34,911 nucleotides of DNA from assembly GCA_017554445.1 (NCBI GenBank), contig JAFZIJ010000195.1, positions 1-34,911 of the forward strand. The letters are read 5' to 3'. Of this stretch, positions 1 through 6,705 are shown in pieces. Source of the stretch: Victivallales bacterium. GTDB taxonomy: Bacteria > Verrucomicrobiota > Lentisphaeria > Oligosphaerales > Oligosphaeraceae. Numbering within the stretch: the stretch's first letter is position 1; the number at the start of each line of letters is the position of its first letter. The notes beneath the pieces were generated by a model, which did no database searches, had not been told where the DNA came from, and saw nothing but the letters and a program-made list of their open reading frames with translations. Both the position numbers and the translations under genes were made by a program.

Positions 1-30
1 CCCCCAAGAAAAATGCGCCCCCCCCCCCAA

Positions 31-102
31 AGTCACTACCCAAGTTAGTGACCAAGTCAGTGACCAAGTCAGTGACCAAGTCGGTGACCAAGTAAGTCAT
101 AT
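31..102. repeat. 12-bp tandem repeat, possible 3' end of an upstream gene
   Basis: About six head-to-tail copies of a 12-bp unit (consensus agtcagtgacca) run from 31 to 102, the outer ones degenerate. They follow an uninterrupted run of 11 C at 18-28. Twelve bases are four codons, so each frame encodes a constant repeat: one gives VTKS units and stops at 93-95, another gives VSDQ units and stays open into the lipoprotein starting at 164. Similar short repeats occur near the C-termini of some bacterial multidomain proteins (from memory), so this may be the tail of a gene lying mostly outside the window. That assignment is a guess; the repeat itself is certain. Confidence 0.8.
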
Positions 103-163
103 ACCGTCATCAATACTAACATTTATAATTGAAATTAATGCACAAGTTACGTCAAAAACGCTT

Positions 164-1261
164 ATGAAACCACTATTCCTTTTAACCAGCCTGATCATGT
201 TGTTCACCGGATGCAAGACGATGGAAAAGAATGCCAACATGGAAAATATGAAATTTGAACGGCTGTTCTCATGGGGGCCGCCGACGAATGAAGAAACCGC
301 CGCAAAATATGCGCAGGCGGGCGTGACGGACATCATCGTCTATAGCGAAAAACAACTCGAGCTGGCCACAAAGCACGAAATGCGAGGCTATTGGACATGC
401 TTCACGCCGGAAGGCCCCCATTGCCAGGTCATGAACGAAGAGGAGACACGCCATTTCAATTACATCAACGGAAAGGATCTCGATCCGGCCATGCCACGCG
501 ATGAACGGATGAAAATCACCAGCATGCGAAAAGGCGAGAAAAACCACCGTTACGGCGGCGAAATGGTGACCGATATCGACACCCTCAACGACGCGGAAAT
601 CAAATGCTTCATCAGCGACGACGATCTTGCCCTCACACGCAAAAAACTGGATCAAATTCTCAGCACGGTTCCCGACGGCATCAGCGGCATCTACATGGAT
701 TACATCGGCTACATGAACCATCATGGCTGCTATTGCGAAAACTGCCTCGCAAAATACAAGAAATATCTGGCGGACAAACACTTGGAAGACACGACTGAAA
801 ACCGGAATGATTTCTATTTGGAACAGTTGGTCGGTTACTACAACCATGTCATCGACTACGTCAAAAAGCAACGGCCGGAATTCAAGATCGTCATCCACGC
901 CTATCCGGATTTCAAGCCGTTGCCGTTGTATGGAAATCGCATCAAGGCGGATTACTGCGGACAGACGGTCGCATGGTATTTCCAGTGGCCGGAAGAAAAA
1001 ATAAAATACTATACGAAATTTGTGACAGAGCATGCGAAAGACTATTATCCGCATGTGGAAGGAATTCCCTTCCAAGGCGTTAACACCAATTCCAACATCA
1101 GTCTCGGCTACAAGACTCCGGCCGATGTGGAACGGGAGATCCGCCAGATTCTCGCCGCCGGCGGCAAAACATTGATGGTCTGCGACGGGCCAAGCATCAT
1201 CGAGCCCGGCTATTTCGACGTCTTCAAAAAATACTGCGGGAAAGAATCATCTTCAAGATGA
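164..1261 (+). CDS. Lipoprotein with TIM-barrel glycoside-hydrolase-like fold
   Basis: A 365-aa protein with a short lipoprotein signal: a hydrophobic stretch at residues 4-14 leads to the lipobox FTGC with Cys17 as the lipidated residue, so it should be anchored in the outer envelope. The body has alternating strand/helix pattern typical of a TIM barrel, including a GIYMDYIGY strand near residue 178 followed by a cysteine cluster (Cys189, Cys191, Cys194, in GCYCENC). Such clusters after an acidic strand-end motif are common in GH42-like and other putative glycosidases. The specific family and substrate are not recognised. No clear Shine-Dalgarno precedes ATG 164. The frame is open back to the window start, but the signal peptide strongly favours 164. 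A TATAAT at 124-129 could be a -10 box, without a good -35. Confidence 0.75.
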   Translation: MKPLFLLTSLIMLFTGCKTMEKNANMENMKFERLFSWGPPTNEETAAKYAQAGVTDIIVYSEKQLELATKHEMRGYWTCFTPEGPHCQVMNEEETRHFNYINGKDLDPAMPRDERMKITSMRKGEKNHRYGGEMVTDIDTLNDAEIKCFISDDDLALTRKKLDQILSTVPDGISGIYMDYIGYMNHHGCYCENCLAKYKKYLADKHLEDTTENRNDFYLEQLVGYYNHVIDYVKKQRPEFKIVIHAYPDFKPLPLYGNRIKADYCGQTVAWYFQWPEEKIKYYTKFVTEHAKDYYPHVEGIPFQGVNTNSNISLGYKTPADVEREIRQILAAGGKTLMVCDGPSIIEPGYFDVFKKYCGKESSSR

Positions 1262-1427
1262 CGCAATTTCAAAATTGCTCAAATGTCTTTGTCAAGGAAA
1301 CCACAGATTACCTTGAGCGCCAAAGACGCAACCAAATTATTGATATAGAACCACTAATGGACACGAAAAGACACGAAATTTTAACCACAGATCACACAGA
1401 TTACACTGATAATACAATCAATGCCTC

Positions 1428-1508
1428 GCAGACGTCGGCCGAAGTGCTGAAGGTTTTGAGTGGACGTAACATGATGGATTGCTGAAGATCAAGATGGCCT
1501 CCGTCTGC
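1428..1508. repeat. Hairpin-forming dispersed repeat, copy 1
   Basis: The arms gcagacgtcggcc (1428-1440) and ggcctccgtctgc (1496-1508) are imperfect inverted repeats around a 55-nt middle. The same two arm sequences recur in swapped order at 6573-6649, so the two loci are copies of one element in opposite orientation, with arms conserved and middles diverged. No coding capacity is seen. Confidence 0.55.
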
Positions 1509-1541
1509 TCGGCGGTTGTCATCGCTTCGCGAGCTGTAAAA

Positions 1542-1581
1542 TATCTCATGCGGAAGCTCTAAGCTATGGAGATAATTTTTT
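1542..1581 (+). terminator. Candidate intrinsic terminator
   Basis: The stem tatctcat (1542-1549) pairs with atggagata (1566-1574) with one bulged G, and the loop carries an agctctaagct mini-stem. A run of six T (1576-1581) follows after one A. The stem is short and AT-rich and lies about 280 bp past the lipoprotein stop, so its link to that gene is uncertain. Confidence 0.3.
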
Positions 1582-1649
1582 CAGAAAAACAAGAAAATGA
1601 GTAGTACAGATAGTTTTGCCACCGAGGCTGGTATAATAGCTTAATATTT

Positions 1650-1665
1650 TCAATATAAATATTGA
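1650..1665. promoter_or_regulatory. Operator-like palindrome beside a TATAAT box
   Basis: TCAATAT and ATATTGA form a perfect 7-bp inverted repeat with a 2-nt spacer, 12 bp after a perfect TATAAT at 1632-1637. A palindrome here would suit a dimeric repressor. No good -35 lies 16-18 bp upstream of the TATAAT, and chance is possible in such AT-rich DNA. Confidence 0.25.
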
Positions 1666-1806
1666 TATAAAAGCAAGCAGAATTCATCGGGCTACGGTGC
1701 CAAGGCTGGTTCTGAAACTCACAGATGAAAATCAGGCAAAATAAAAACTTTTGAAAAATACCTTAAGACGACACGAAAAAGCGTTCCATAAAAAAGTCGC
1801 GCCTTC

Positions 1807-1836
1807 TTGACTTGCCGTTACTGCAAGATGTACATT
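1807..1836 (+). promoter_or_regulatory. Candidate sigma-70-type promoter
   Basis: TTGACT (1807-1812) and TACATT (1831-1836) are separated by 18 bp and lie about 40 bp ahead of the flavodoxin start codon. This is the best -35/-10 pair seen in the gap and would drive the flavodoxin, flavin-reductase-like and peroxidase genes. Confidence 0.35.
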
Positions 1837-1877
1837 ATGGTGATTGATTTTTGCCAGAGCCCAAACGGAGACCATTC

Positions 1878-2504
1878 ATGAAAACAGTCATCATTATTCT
1901 CGCCATCTGCCTTGTGGCCGCGATCGCGCTGGCCGGATGTTGCATCTTCCGCAAACGCAACACGGAAGCCACGATCCCCATGACCGCGAAGCTTCCAGGC
2001 AAGGCCGTCATCATCTATTATTCGCAGTCGAAAGTCGGCAACACGGCCACCATCGCCCAATGGATCCAAAAGCATGTGGGCTGCGAAATGATCGCCATCG
2101 AACTGGACGAGCCCTATCCGGATGCGTATTTTGAAACGCTCAAGGCGGTTGGCAAGGAGCGCAAGGAGAAGACGGAAAGAGCCATCAAGCCAATCACCGT
2201 TCCGGAGGATTGCGATATCATCTTTCTCGGCGCGCCCATCTGGTACGGCACCCACGCGCTGCCGATGGCGACGTTCCTCAAGTCGCATCCATTTGCCGGA
2301 AAGACTCTTATCCCCTTCAGCACCCATGGCGGAGGCGGCGCGCCGCTCGTTGAAAGCGACCTGAAGGCGGCCTGCCCGGAGGCGACCGTCCTCAAAGGCT
2401 TCACGGCACGCGGCTCCAACCAGATCGAACGCCGTCTCAACATCGGCGTGACCTCCCATCATACGGAGGACGATGTCGTCGCCTGGCTGAACAGCCTGTT
2501 TTAA
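1878..2504 (+). CDS. Membrane-anchored flavodoxin family protein
   Basis: A 208-aa protein with an N-terminal hydrophobic segment ending in a lipobox (LAGC, Cys21), so probably an exported lipoprotein. The rest is a flavodoxin-like fold: the FMN phosphate loop YSQSKVGNT lies at residues 48-56, and later strands carry GAPIWYG and a STHGGGG loop, matching the positions that hold the flavin ring in flavodoxins of this type. It probably carries electrons outside the cytoplasm. ATG 1878 is chosen because GGAG lies 7 nt upstream and the signal peptide begins there; an earlier in-frame start at 1851 would only add charged residues ahead of the signal. The next gene also encodes a flavin-binding fold, which supports a redox role. 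Confidence 0.85.
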   Translation: MKTVIIILAICLVAAIALAGCCIFRKRNTEATIPMTAKLPGKAVIIYYSQSKVGNTATIAQWIQKHVGCEMIAIELDEPYPDAYFETLKAVGKERKEKTERAIKPITVPEDCDIIFLGAPIWYGTHALPMATFLKSHPFAGKTLIPFSTHGGGGAPLVESDLKAACPEATVLKGFTARGSNQIERRLNIGVTSHHTEDDVVAWLNSLF

Positions 2505-2536
2505 TCTTCACACCATATTATAAAGGAGTTACCAAC

Positions 2537-3115
2537 ATGAAAAAGAATCTTGGTGTCATTCAGGCCGTCTATCCGATGCCTGTTCTGATGATAGCCGCAT
2601 ACGACGCGAACGGAAAAATCAATGTGATGAACGCCGCCTGGGGCATGATCTGCAATACGGACCGCATCGCCCTGTTCATAGACGAAGACCACAAAACCAC
2701 GCAGAACATCCTCCAAAGCAAAGCGTTCACAGTCAGTCTCGCCGACCGCAAGCATATCGATGTGGCGGACTTCTTCGGCATCGCCACCGGCAACAAGATG
2801 ACGGACAAATTCGAACGGACAGGATACACCGCCGTCAAAAGCACGTTTGTGAACGCCCCGGTCATCGACGAATTTCCCGTCGTCATGGAATGCGAGCTGG
2901 CGGAAGTCGTCAACACGGAGAGCTTCTACTGCATCGTGGGAAAAATCGTGAACACGGCCGCCGAAGAAAGCGTTCTGGACGAAAGCGGAAAAGTCGTTCC
3001 GGAGAAACTGGATGCGTTGACCTTCGACCAGTTCCGCCATGGCTATTACGCTTCGGGTGAAAAGGTCGGGCAGGCCTGGAAAGCCGGCGTCCCGCTCATG
3101 AAAAAAGACGAATAA
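2537..3115 (+). CDS. Flavin reductase-like, FMN-binding split-barrel protein
   Basis: A 192-aa cytoplasmic protein of the flavin reductase/flavoredoxin type. Family features seen are the NVMNAAWGMIC segment near residues 30-40, the acidic/His turn with DEDHKTTQNI, and the central FTVSLAD strand followed by a KFERTGYT loop. Such proteins bind FMN and reduce flavins or pass electrons to partners. It has a strong ribosome binding site (aaaggag, 7 nt before the ATG) and starts 32 bp after the flavodoxin gene, so the two are likely co-transcribed. The flavodoxin appears exported and this one does not, so direct electron transfer between them is uncertain. Confidence 0.85.
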   Translation: MKKNLGVIQAVYPMPVLMIAAYDANGKINVMNAAWGMICNTDRIALFIDEDHKTTQNILQSKAFTVSLADRKHIDVADFFGIATGNKMTDKFERTGYTAVKSTFVNAPVIDEFPVVMECELAEVVNTESFYCIVGKIVNTAAEESVLDESGKVVPEKLDALTFDQFRHGYYASGEKVGQAWKAGVPLMKKDE

Positions 3116-3176
3116 AACAAAAACAAATGGCGGTGGCATCGCCGCCTGATTATCCACCACAGCCAAACACTCCACC

Positions 3177-4325
3177 ATGAAACAAACCAACCAATCAACT
3201 GTTGTCTCCAGACGAGATTCCATTGGTTCCGTGTCGTCGCGTTCGCATGGTCGGCGACGGCTGCTGGCATTGTCGTTTCTCACCATCACCCCTCTGCTGA
3301 TGTGCGCATGCGCCAAGCAGGACAACGCTGGGCAATCGACCGTCAACGCAACTTCAACCACCCAAACGGAAAAAACGATGAAAACGGAAAACAGGACCAT
3401 CCGCCTTGCCATCGGCGGGACGGACTACACGGCGACGCTTGCCGACACGGATGCGGCACGCCTTCTGGCGGAGCGGCTTCCCATGCGCCTCTCCATGACG
3501 GAACTCAATGGAAATGAGAAATATGCCAATCTGGACAAGCCGCTGCCGACCAAGACGGAAAATGTCCGCCGCATCGAAGCGGGGGATGTCATGCTATGGG
3601 GAGACAACTGCCTGGTTGTCTTCTACAAGTCGTTCGACACGCCCTATACCTACACGCGGATCGGCCGCATTTCCGATGCGAAGGGATTGGCGAAGTCGCT
3701 CGGCAACGGCAACGCGGAGGTCGTATTCCAGCGGAATGAAAACGTTGGTTCAGCGAACAAAGGAGAAACGGCAACGGCGGAATTCTACAACTACACGCTT
3801 TTGTCACAGACTGGCGAGACGGTGAAAATGGACCGTTTCAAAGGAAAGGTCGTTTTGGTTGTCAACACGGCCACGGCCTGCGGCTTCACGCCTCAATATG
3901 AGCCGTTGGAGAAGATCTACCGTGAGTTGCACGACAAAGGCTTGGAAATCATCGACATACCATGCAACCAGTTCGGCAACCAGGCTCCGGGCACGGATGA
4001 AGAAATCCACACCTTCTGCACGTTGAACTACAACACCACCTTCCCGCAGATGAAGAAATCCGACGTCAACGGCGAACATCAGCTCCCCCTGTACGCCTAC
4101 CTGAAGTCGCAGAAAGGGTTCAACGGCTTCGGCGAAGGGAAGATGGCGGATCTTATGCGCGGCCATCTCGCGAAAATCAATCCGGGCTATGAAAACAGCA
4201 GCGACATCAAATGGAATTTCACGAAATTCGTCATCGACCGCGCCGGAAACGTCGTCGCCCGCTTTGAGCCCACGGCGGACATGGAAGCAGTCAAGGCATT
4301 CATTATGAAGGAAATCCAGAAATAG
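3177..4325 (+). CDS. Lipoprotein with cyclophilin-like domain fused to glutathione peroxidase
   Basis: A 382-aa protein with three parts. Residues 1-45 have a long basic n-region, a hydrophobic segment and a weak lipobox (MCAC, Cys45), suggesting export. Residues about 72-165 match the cyclophilin-like DUF369-type fold: an IRLAIGG strand, LLAERLP helix, GDVMLWGDN turn and a YTYTRIGRI strand. Residues 203-382 are a complete glutathione peroxidase domain with peroxidatic Cys235 in NTATACGFT, the PCNQFGNQ motif and a KWNFTKFVID segment. It would reduce peroxides, probably with thioredoxin-like donors outside the cytoplasm. The frame runs through the linker with no internal ATG close to the peroxidase, so the fusion is real in this sequence. 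No clear Shine-Dalgarno precedes ATG 3177. Confidence 0.8.
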   Translation: MKQTNQSTVVSRRDSIGSVSSRSHGRRRLLALSFLTITPLLMCACAKQDNAGQSTVNATSTTQTEKTMKTENRTIRLAIGGTDYTATLADTDAARLLAERLPMRLSMTELNGNEKYANLDKPLPTKTENVRRIEAGDVMLWGDNCLVVFYKSFDTPYTYTRIGRISDAKGLAKSLGNGNAEVVFQRNENVGSANKGETATAEFYNYTLLSQTGETVKMDRFKGKVVLVVNTATACGFTPQYEPLEKIYRELHDKGLEIIDIPCNQFGNQAPGTDEEIHTFCTLNYNTTFPQMKKSDVNGEHQLPLYAYLKSQKGFNGFGEGKMADLMRGHLAKINPGYENSSDIKWNFTKFVIDRAGNVVARFEPTADMEAVKAFIMKEIQK

Positions 4326-4429
4326 AGGCGTGACGATGAAATTTCGGCTGCTGATTCCAGAAGACGGCGAAATCTGCGAATGGCCGTAATCACGGCAGCT
4401 TCACATCATAACAACACAACCTTAAAACT

Positions 4430-4850
4430 ATGGTTTCATTCAGCAACCGCTTCACAAAACTGTCATCATTCTTCCTGCTGGCCGTCTTCCTGACGTTCAC
4501 CGGCTGCGTCCATTGCACGGATGCAGGCTGGCGGGAATACAAAAATATTCTGCGGCATGTCCAGCAAGAACGGTGAAATCACCGAGGCGGATTGGCGGCG
4601 TTTCTGCGACGAGCATGTCACGACGGCGTTTCCGGACGGCTATACGTCCATGGAGGCGATCGGCCACTGGAAAGGAAGCGGCAACATGACGGAACGGGAG
4701 AACTCCCGCGTGCTGCTGATCGTCGCGCCCGCCGATGCCAAGGAGAAAGTGATGACCATCGCGAAGAAATACTGCGAGATGTTCGAACAAGAGGCGGTTC
4801 TTGTCCTAACCTCCATGGGCGAAGCCATTTTCGTGGGTAACGAGCAATGA
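4430..4850 (+). pseudogene. DUF3574 lipoprotein broken by a +1 frameshift
   Basis: The first frame starts at ATG 4430 and encodes a lipoprotein signal ending in LTFTGC, then reads GWREYKN and stops at 4574-4576. The next frame (ending 4850) carries a full DUF3574-like body: KIFCGMSS, EADWRRFCDEHVTTAFPDG, and a VLLIVAP strand. The two join exactly if one A is removed from the five A at 4541-4545, giving GWREYKIFCG. So this is one gene with a single-base insertion, either a real mutation, a slippage site or a sequencing error. An ATG at 4521 could give a truncated protein without the signal. The stop overlaps the NUDIX start in ATGA, so the body remains positioned for translational coupling. 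Confidence 0.75.
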
Positions 4851-5335
4851 ACGTCACCCTCTGCAACATGTGCATGATCGAAGACGCGACGAATGGCCGC
4901 GTATTGGTGCAGCATCGGTTGCCGAAACCGACGAATCCATGGTGCGGGCTGACCTTCCCCGGCGGGCATGTCGAATATGGCGAATCCATCACGGCTTCAA
5001 CCATTCGCGAAATTCGTGAGGAGACGGGGCTGACCGTCTCAAACCTACGGATGTGCGGCGTGGTCGAATGGGAAGTGCCAGAAAAGCCGCAAAGCACTGT
5101 CTGGCAGGACAATATCCCAAAATCCAAATACATCGTTTTCATGTTCCGAACGAACATGTTTACGGGCGAGTTGAAATCATCCGCAGAAGGGCAAATGGAA
5201 TGGATGACATTGGACGACATGCGCCGCGGCAGTCTCGCGCCGCACATGGAGCAGTACCTCAGCGTCCTGCTGGAGGACGATGTCCCACAAGCTTATGGAA
5301 TCAGCGGTAGCGGAAAACTGGAGGCGATCCACTAA
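4847..5335 (+). CDS. NUDIX hydrolase, MutT/8-oxo-dGTP diphosphatase-like
   Basis: A 162-aa protein with a perfect NUDIX box (GX5EX7REUXEEXGU) from Gly40 to Leu62, including Glu46, Arg54, Glu55, Glu58 and Glu59, which bind the divalent metals. The N-terminus (TLCNMCMIEDA) and FPGGHVEYGE resemble MutT-type enzymes that hydrolyse 8-oxo-dGTP or related nucleotides. The true substrate cannot be told from sequence. The start overlaps the preceding stop (ATGA at 4847-4850), and the stop overlaps the next start (TAATG), so it is translationally coupled on both sides. Confidence 0.9.
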   Translation: MNVTLCNMCMIEDATNGRVLVQHRLPKPTNPWCGLTFPGGHVEYGESITASTIREIREETGLTVSNLRMCGVVEWEVPEKPQSTVWQDNIPKSKYIVFMFRTNMFTGELKSSAEGQMEWMTLDDMRRGSLAPHMEQYLSVLLEDDVPQAYGISGSGKLEAIH

Positions 5336-6048
5336 TGGAAATGTCATTTAAAAATAAAATTGTCGTCATCACCGGCGGAGGCCACGGAATCGGGAAATGC
5401 TGCGCGGAATGCTTTTCGCGCGAAGGCGCCATCGTCCATGTGATCGACGTCAAGCCTGGGCCATGGTTTGTCGGCGACATCGCGGAAAAGGATACGCTTG
5501 AACGCTTTGCGGCAGATGTTTTGGAGAAAAGCGGGCATGTCAATGTTCTCGTCAACAACGCCCCGCCGCTTTTCAAAGGCATCGATGAATGCACATATGA
5601 GGAGTTCATCCACGCGCAGAAAGTAGGCGTGGCTGCGCCGTTCTATCTAGCAAAATTGTTCAAAGACCATTTCGGCGAAGGCGCGTCCATCATCAACATT
5701 TCGTCGTCACGGGACAGGATGAGCCAGCCGCAATCGGAAAGCTACACGGCGGCGAAAGGCGGCATCGCCGCGCTGACGCATGGGCTTGCCGCGAGCCTTG
5801 CCGGAAAAGTTCGCGTCAATTCCATTTCTCCAGGCTGGATCGACACATCGTTCAAGACATACGACGGTCCGGACGCCACGCAGCATTTCGCGGGACGTGT
5901 CGGCAACCCGTTGGACATCGCCAACATGGTGCTCTTTCTCGCTTCGGACAAGGCTGGATTCATCACAGGGGAAAACATCTGCATCGACGGCGGCATGACG
6001 CGGAACATGATCTACACAGGCGATTTCGGATGGAAACTAGAACCATGA
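5335..6048 (+). CDS. Short-chain dehydrogenase/reductase
   Basis: A 237-aa classical SDR. The nucleotide-binding motif TGGGHGIG is at residues 13-20, an NNAP strand follows, the catalytic serine lies in the INISSS strand (about 123-125), and YTAAK places catalytic Tyr137 and Lys141. A PGWIDT motif and the C-terminal ITGENICIDGGM complete the family pattern. It oxidises or reduces an unidentified alcohol/ketone with NAD(P)H. The start overlaps the NUDIX stop by one base; a second in-frame ATG at 5341 is possible. The stop overlaps the acetyltransferase start. Confidence 0.92.
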   Translation: MEMSFKNKIVVITGGGHGIGKCCAECFSREGAIVHVIDVKPGPWFVGDIAEKDTLERFAADVLEKSGHVNVLVNNAPPLFKGIDECTYEEFIHAQKVGVAAPFYLAKLFKDHFGEGASIINISSSRDRMSQPQSESYTAAKGGIAALTHGLAASLAGKVRVNSISPGWIDTSFKTYDGPDATQHFAGRVGNPLDIANMVLFLASDKAGFITGENICIDGGMTRNMIYTGDFGWKLEP

Positions 6049-6557
6049 AACAGAACGGAACAGATATGCCAGGCAACGCGACAACCATTCGTTATGCAAC
6101 CGAACAAGACGTGCCGTTCATCAAGGCGTGCATCCATGAACTGGCGGTTTATGAACGCTCCGCGGAAAAGGATGAATCGACGGAGGACATGCTGCGTGAA
6201 AACATCTTTGTAAAAGGCTTCGCGAAAGTTTTGATTGCCGAATACAACGGCGAAAAGGTCGGCTATGCCTTGTGGTTCAACAACTTCTCCACGTGGCTGG
6301 CGCGGCCGGGCATCTATCTTGAAGATTTGTATGTCCGTCCGCAGTTCCGTCACAAAGGCGTCGGGAAAGCGCTTCTCAAACGGCTGGCCGAAATCACCGT
6401 GGAAAACGGCTGGGGGCGGTTGGAATGGAGCTGCCTGAAATGGAATACGCCCAGTCTTGACTTCTATGAATCGCTTGGAGCCCGCCAGATGGATGAATGG
6501 ATTCAGTTGCGCATGGATGGCGAACGACTGAAACGATTCGGTACAAAAGATGAATAA
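6045..6557 (+). CDS. GNAT family N-acetyltransferase
   Basis: About 170 aa with the GNAT fold: the YLEDLYVRPQFR strand, then the acetyl-CoA pyrophosphate loop (RHKGVGKALL) and a C-terminal WNTPSLDFYESLGA segment. The pattern resembles spermidine/spermine-type (SSAT-like) acetyltransferases, so a small amine substrate is plausible but unproven. ATG 6045 is chosen because it overlaps the SDR stop as ATGA and has a ggaaa element 8 nt upstream. In-frame ATGs at 6030 and 6066 are alternatives. Confidence 0.88.
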   Translation: MKQNGTDMPGNATTIRYATEQDVPFIKACIHELAVYERSAEKDESTEDMLRENIFVKGFAKVLIAEYNGEKVGYALWFNNFSTWLARPGIYLEDLYVRPQFRHKGVGKALLKRLAEITVENGWGRLEWSCLKWNTPSLDFYESLGARQMDEWIQLRMDGERLKRFGTKDE

Positions 6558-6572
6558 TCAAATCTTATAAAA

Positions 6573-6649
6573 GCAGACGGAGGCCGAAAAGCCTTATTCA
6601 CCTATCGTTTTTTAATAGTTGATGGCTTTGAAAAGTAGCCGACGTCTGC
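6573..6649. repeat. Hairpin-forming dispersed repeat, copy 2
   Basis: The arms gcagacggaggcc (6573-6585) and gccgacgtctgc (6638-6649) are imperfect inverted repeats. They match the arms of the element at 1428-1508 in inverted order. It sits between two convergent genes and might end transcription from one or both sides, though no clear T-tract follows the hairpin. Confidence 0.55.
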
Positions 6650-6705
6650 TAGCCATTCTGTTTCTTCCGTGTATTCTGCGGACTACAGAATATGTGATTC
6701 AACGT

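Larger units (their letters stand above)
1262..1877. other. 616-bp intergenic region with repeat relics and signals
   Basis: No convincing gene lies here. From about 1298 to 1412 the DNA carries degenerate copies of an accacagatta-like repeat, which make a spurious 75-aa frame from 1258 full of TTDHTDYTD-like residues. A hairpin-forming repeat (1428-1508), a candidate terminator (1542-1581), a TATAAT (1632-1637) with an adjacent palindrome (1650-1665) and a candidate promoter (1807-1836) follow. Two short similar segments, gccaccgaggctggt near 1618 and gccaaggctggt near 1699, form an imperfect direct repeat of unknown meaning. Confidence 0.6.

Noticed and set aside
31..102. CRISPR-like array at the window start
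   Set aside because: Units are 12 bp and contiguous, without spacers.
269..1075. Antisense 268-aa frame opposite the first lipoprotein
   Set aside because: Shadow of the lipoprotein gene with no recognisable motifs.
1258..1485. Small 75-aa frame after the lipoprotein
   Set aside because: It is composed of the accacagatta-type intergenic repeat (TTDHTDYTD), not a protein family.
4336..4389. A 17-codon frame starting MKFRLLIPEDG between the peroxidase and DUF3574 genes
   Set aside because: Too short, with no ribosome binding site or overlap suggesting translation.
4521..4850. Free-standing cytoplasmic DUF3574 protein from ATG 4521
   Set aside because: The signal-peptide frame just upstream joins it exactly by removing one base, so a broken lipoprotein is the simpler reading.
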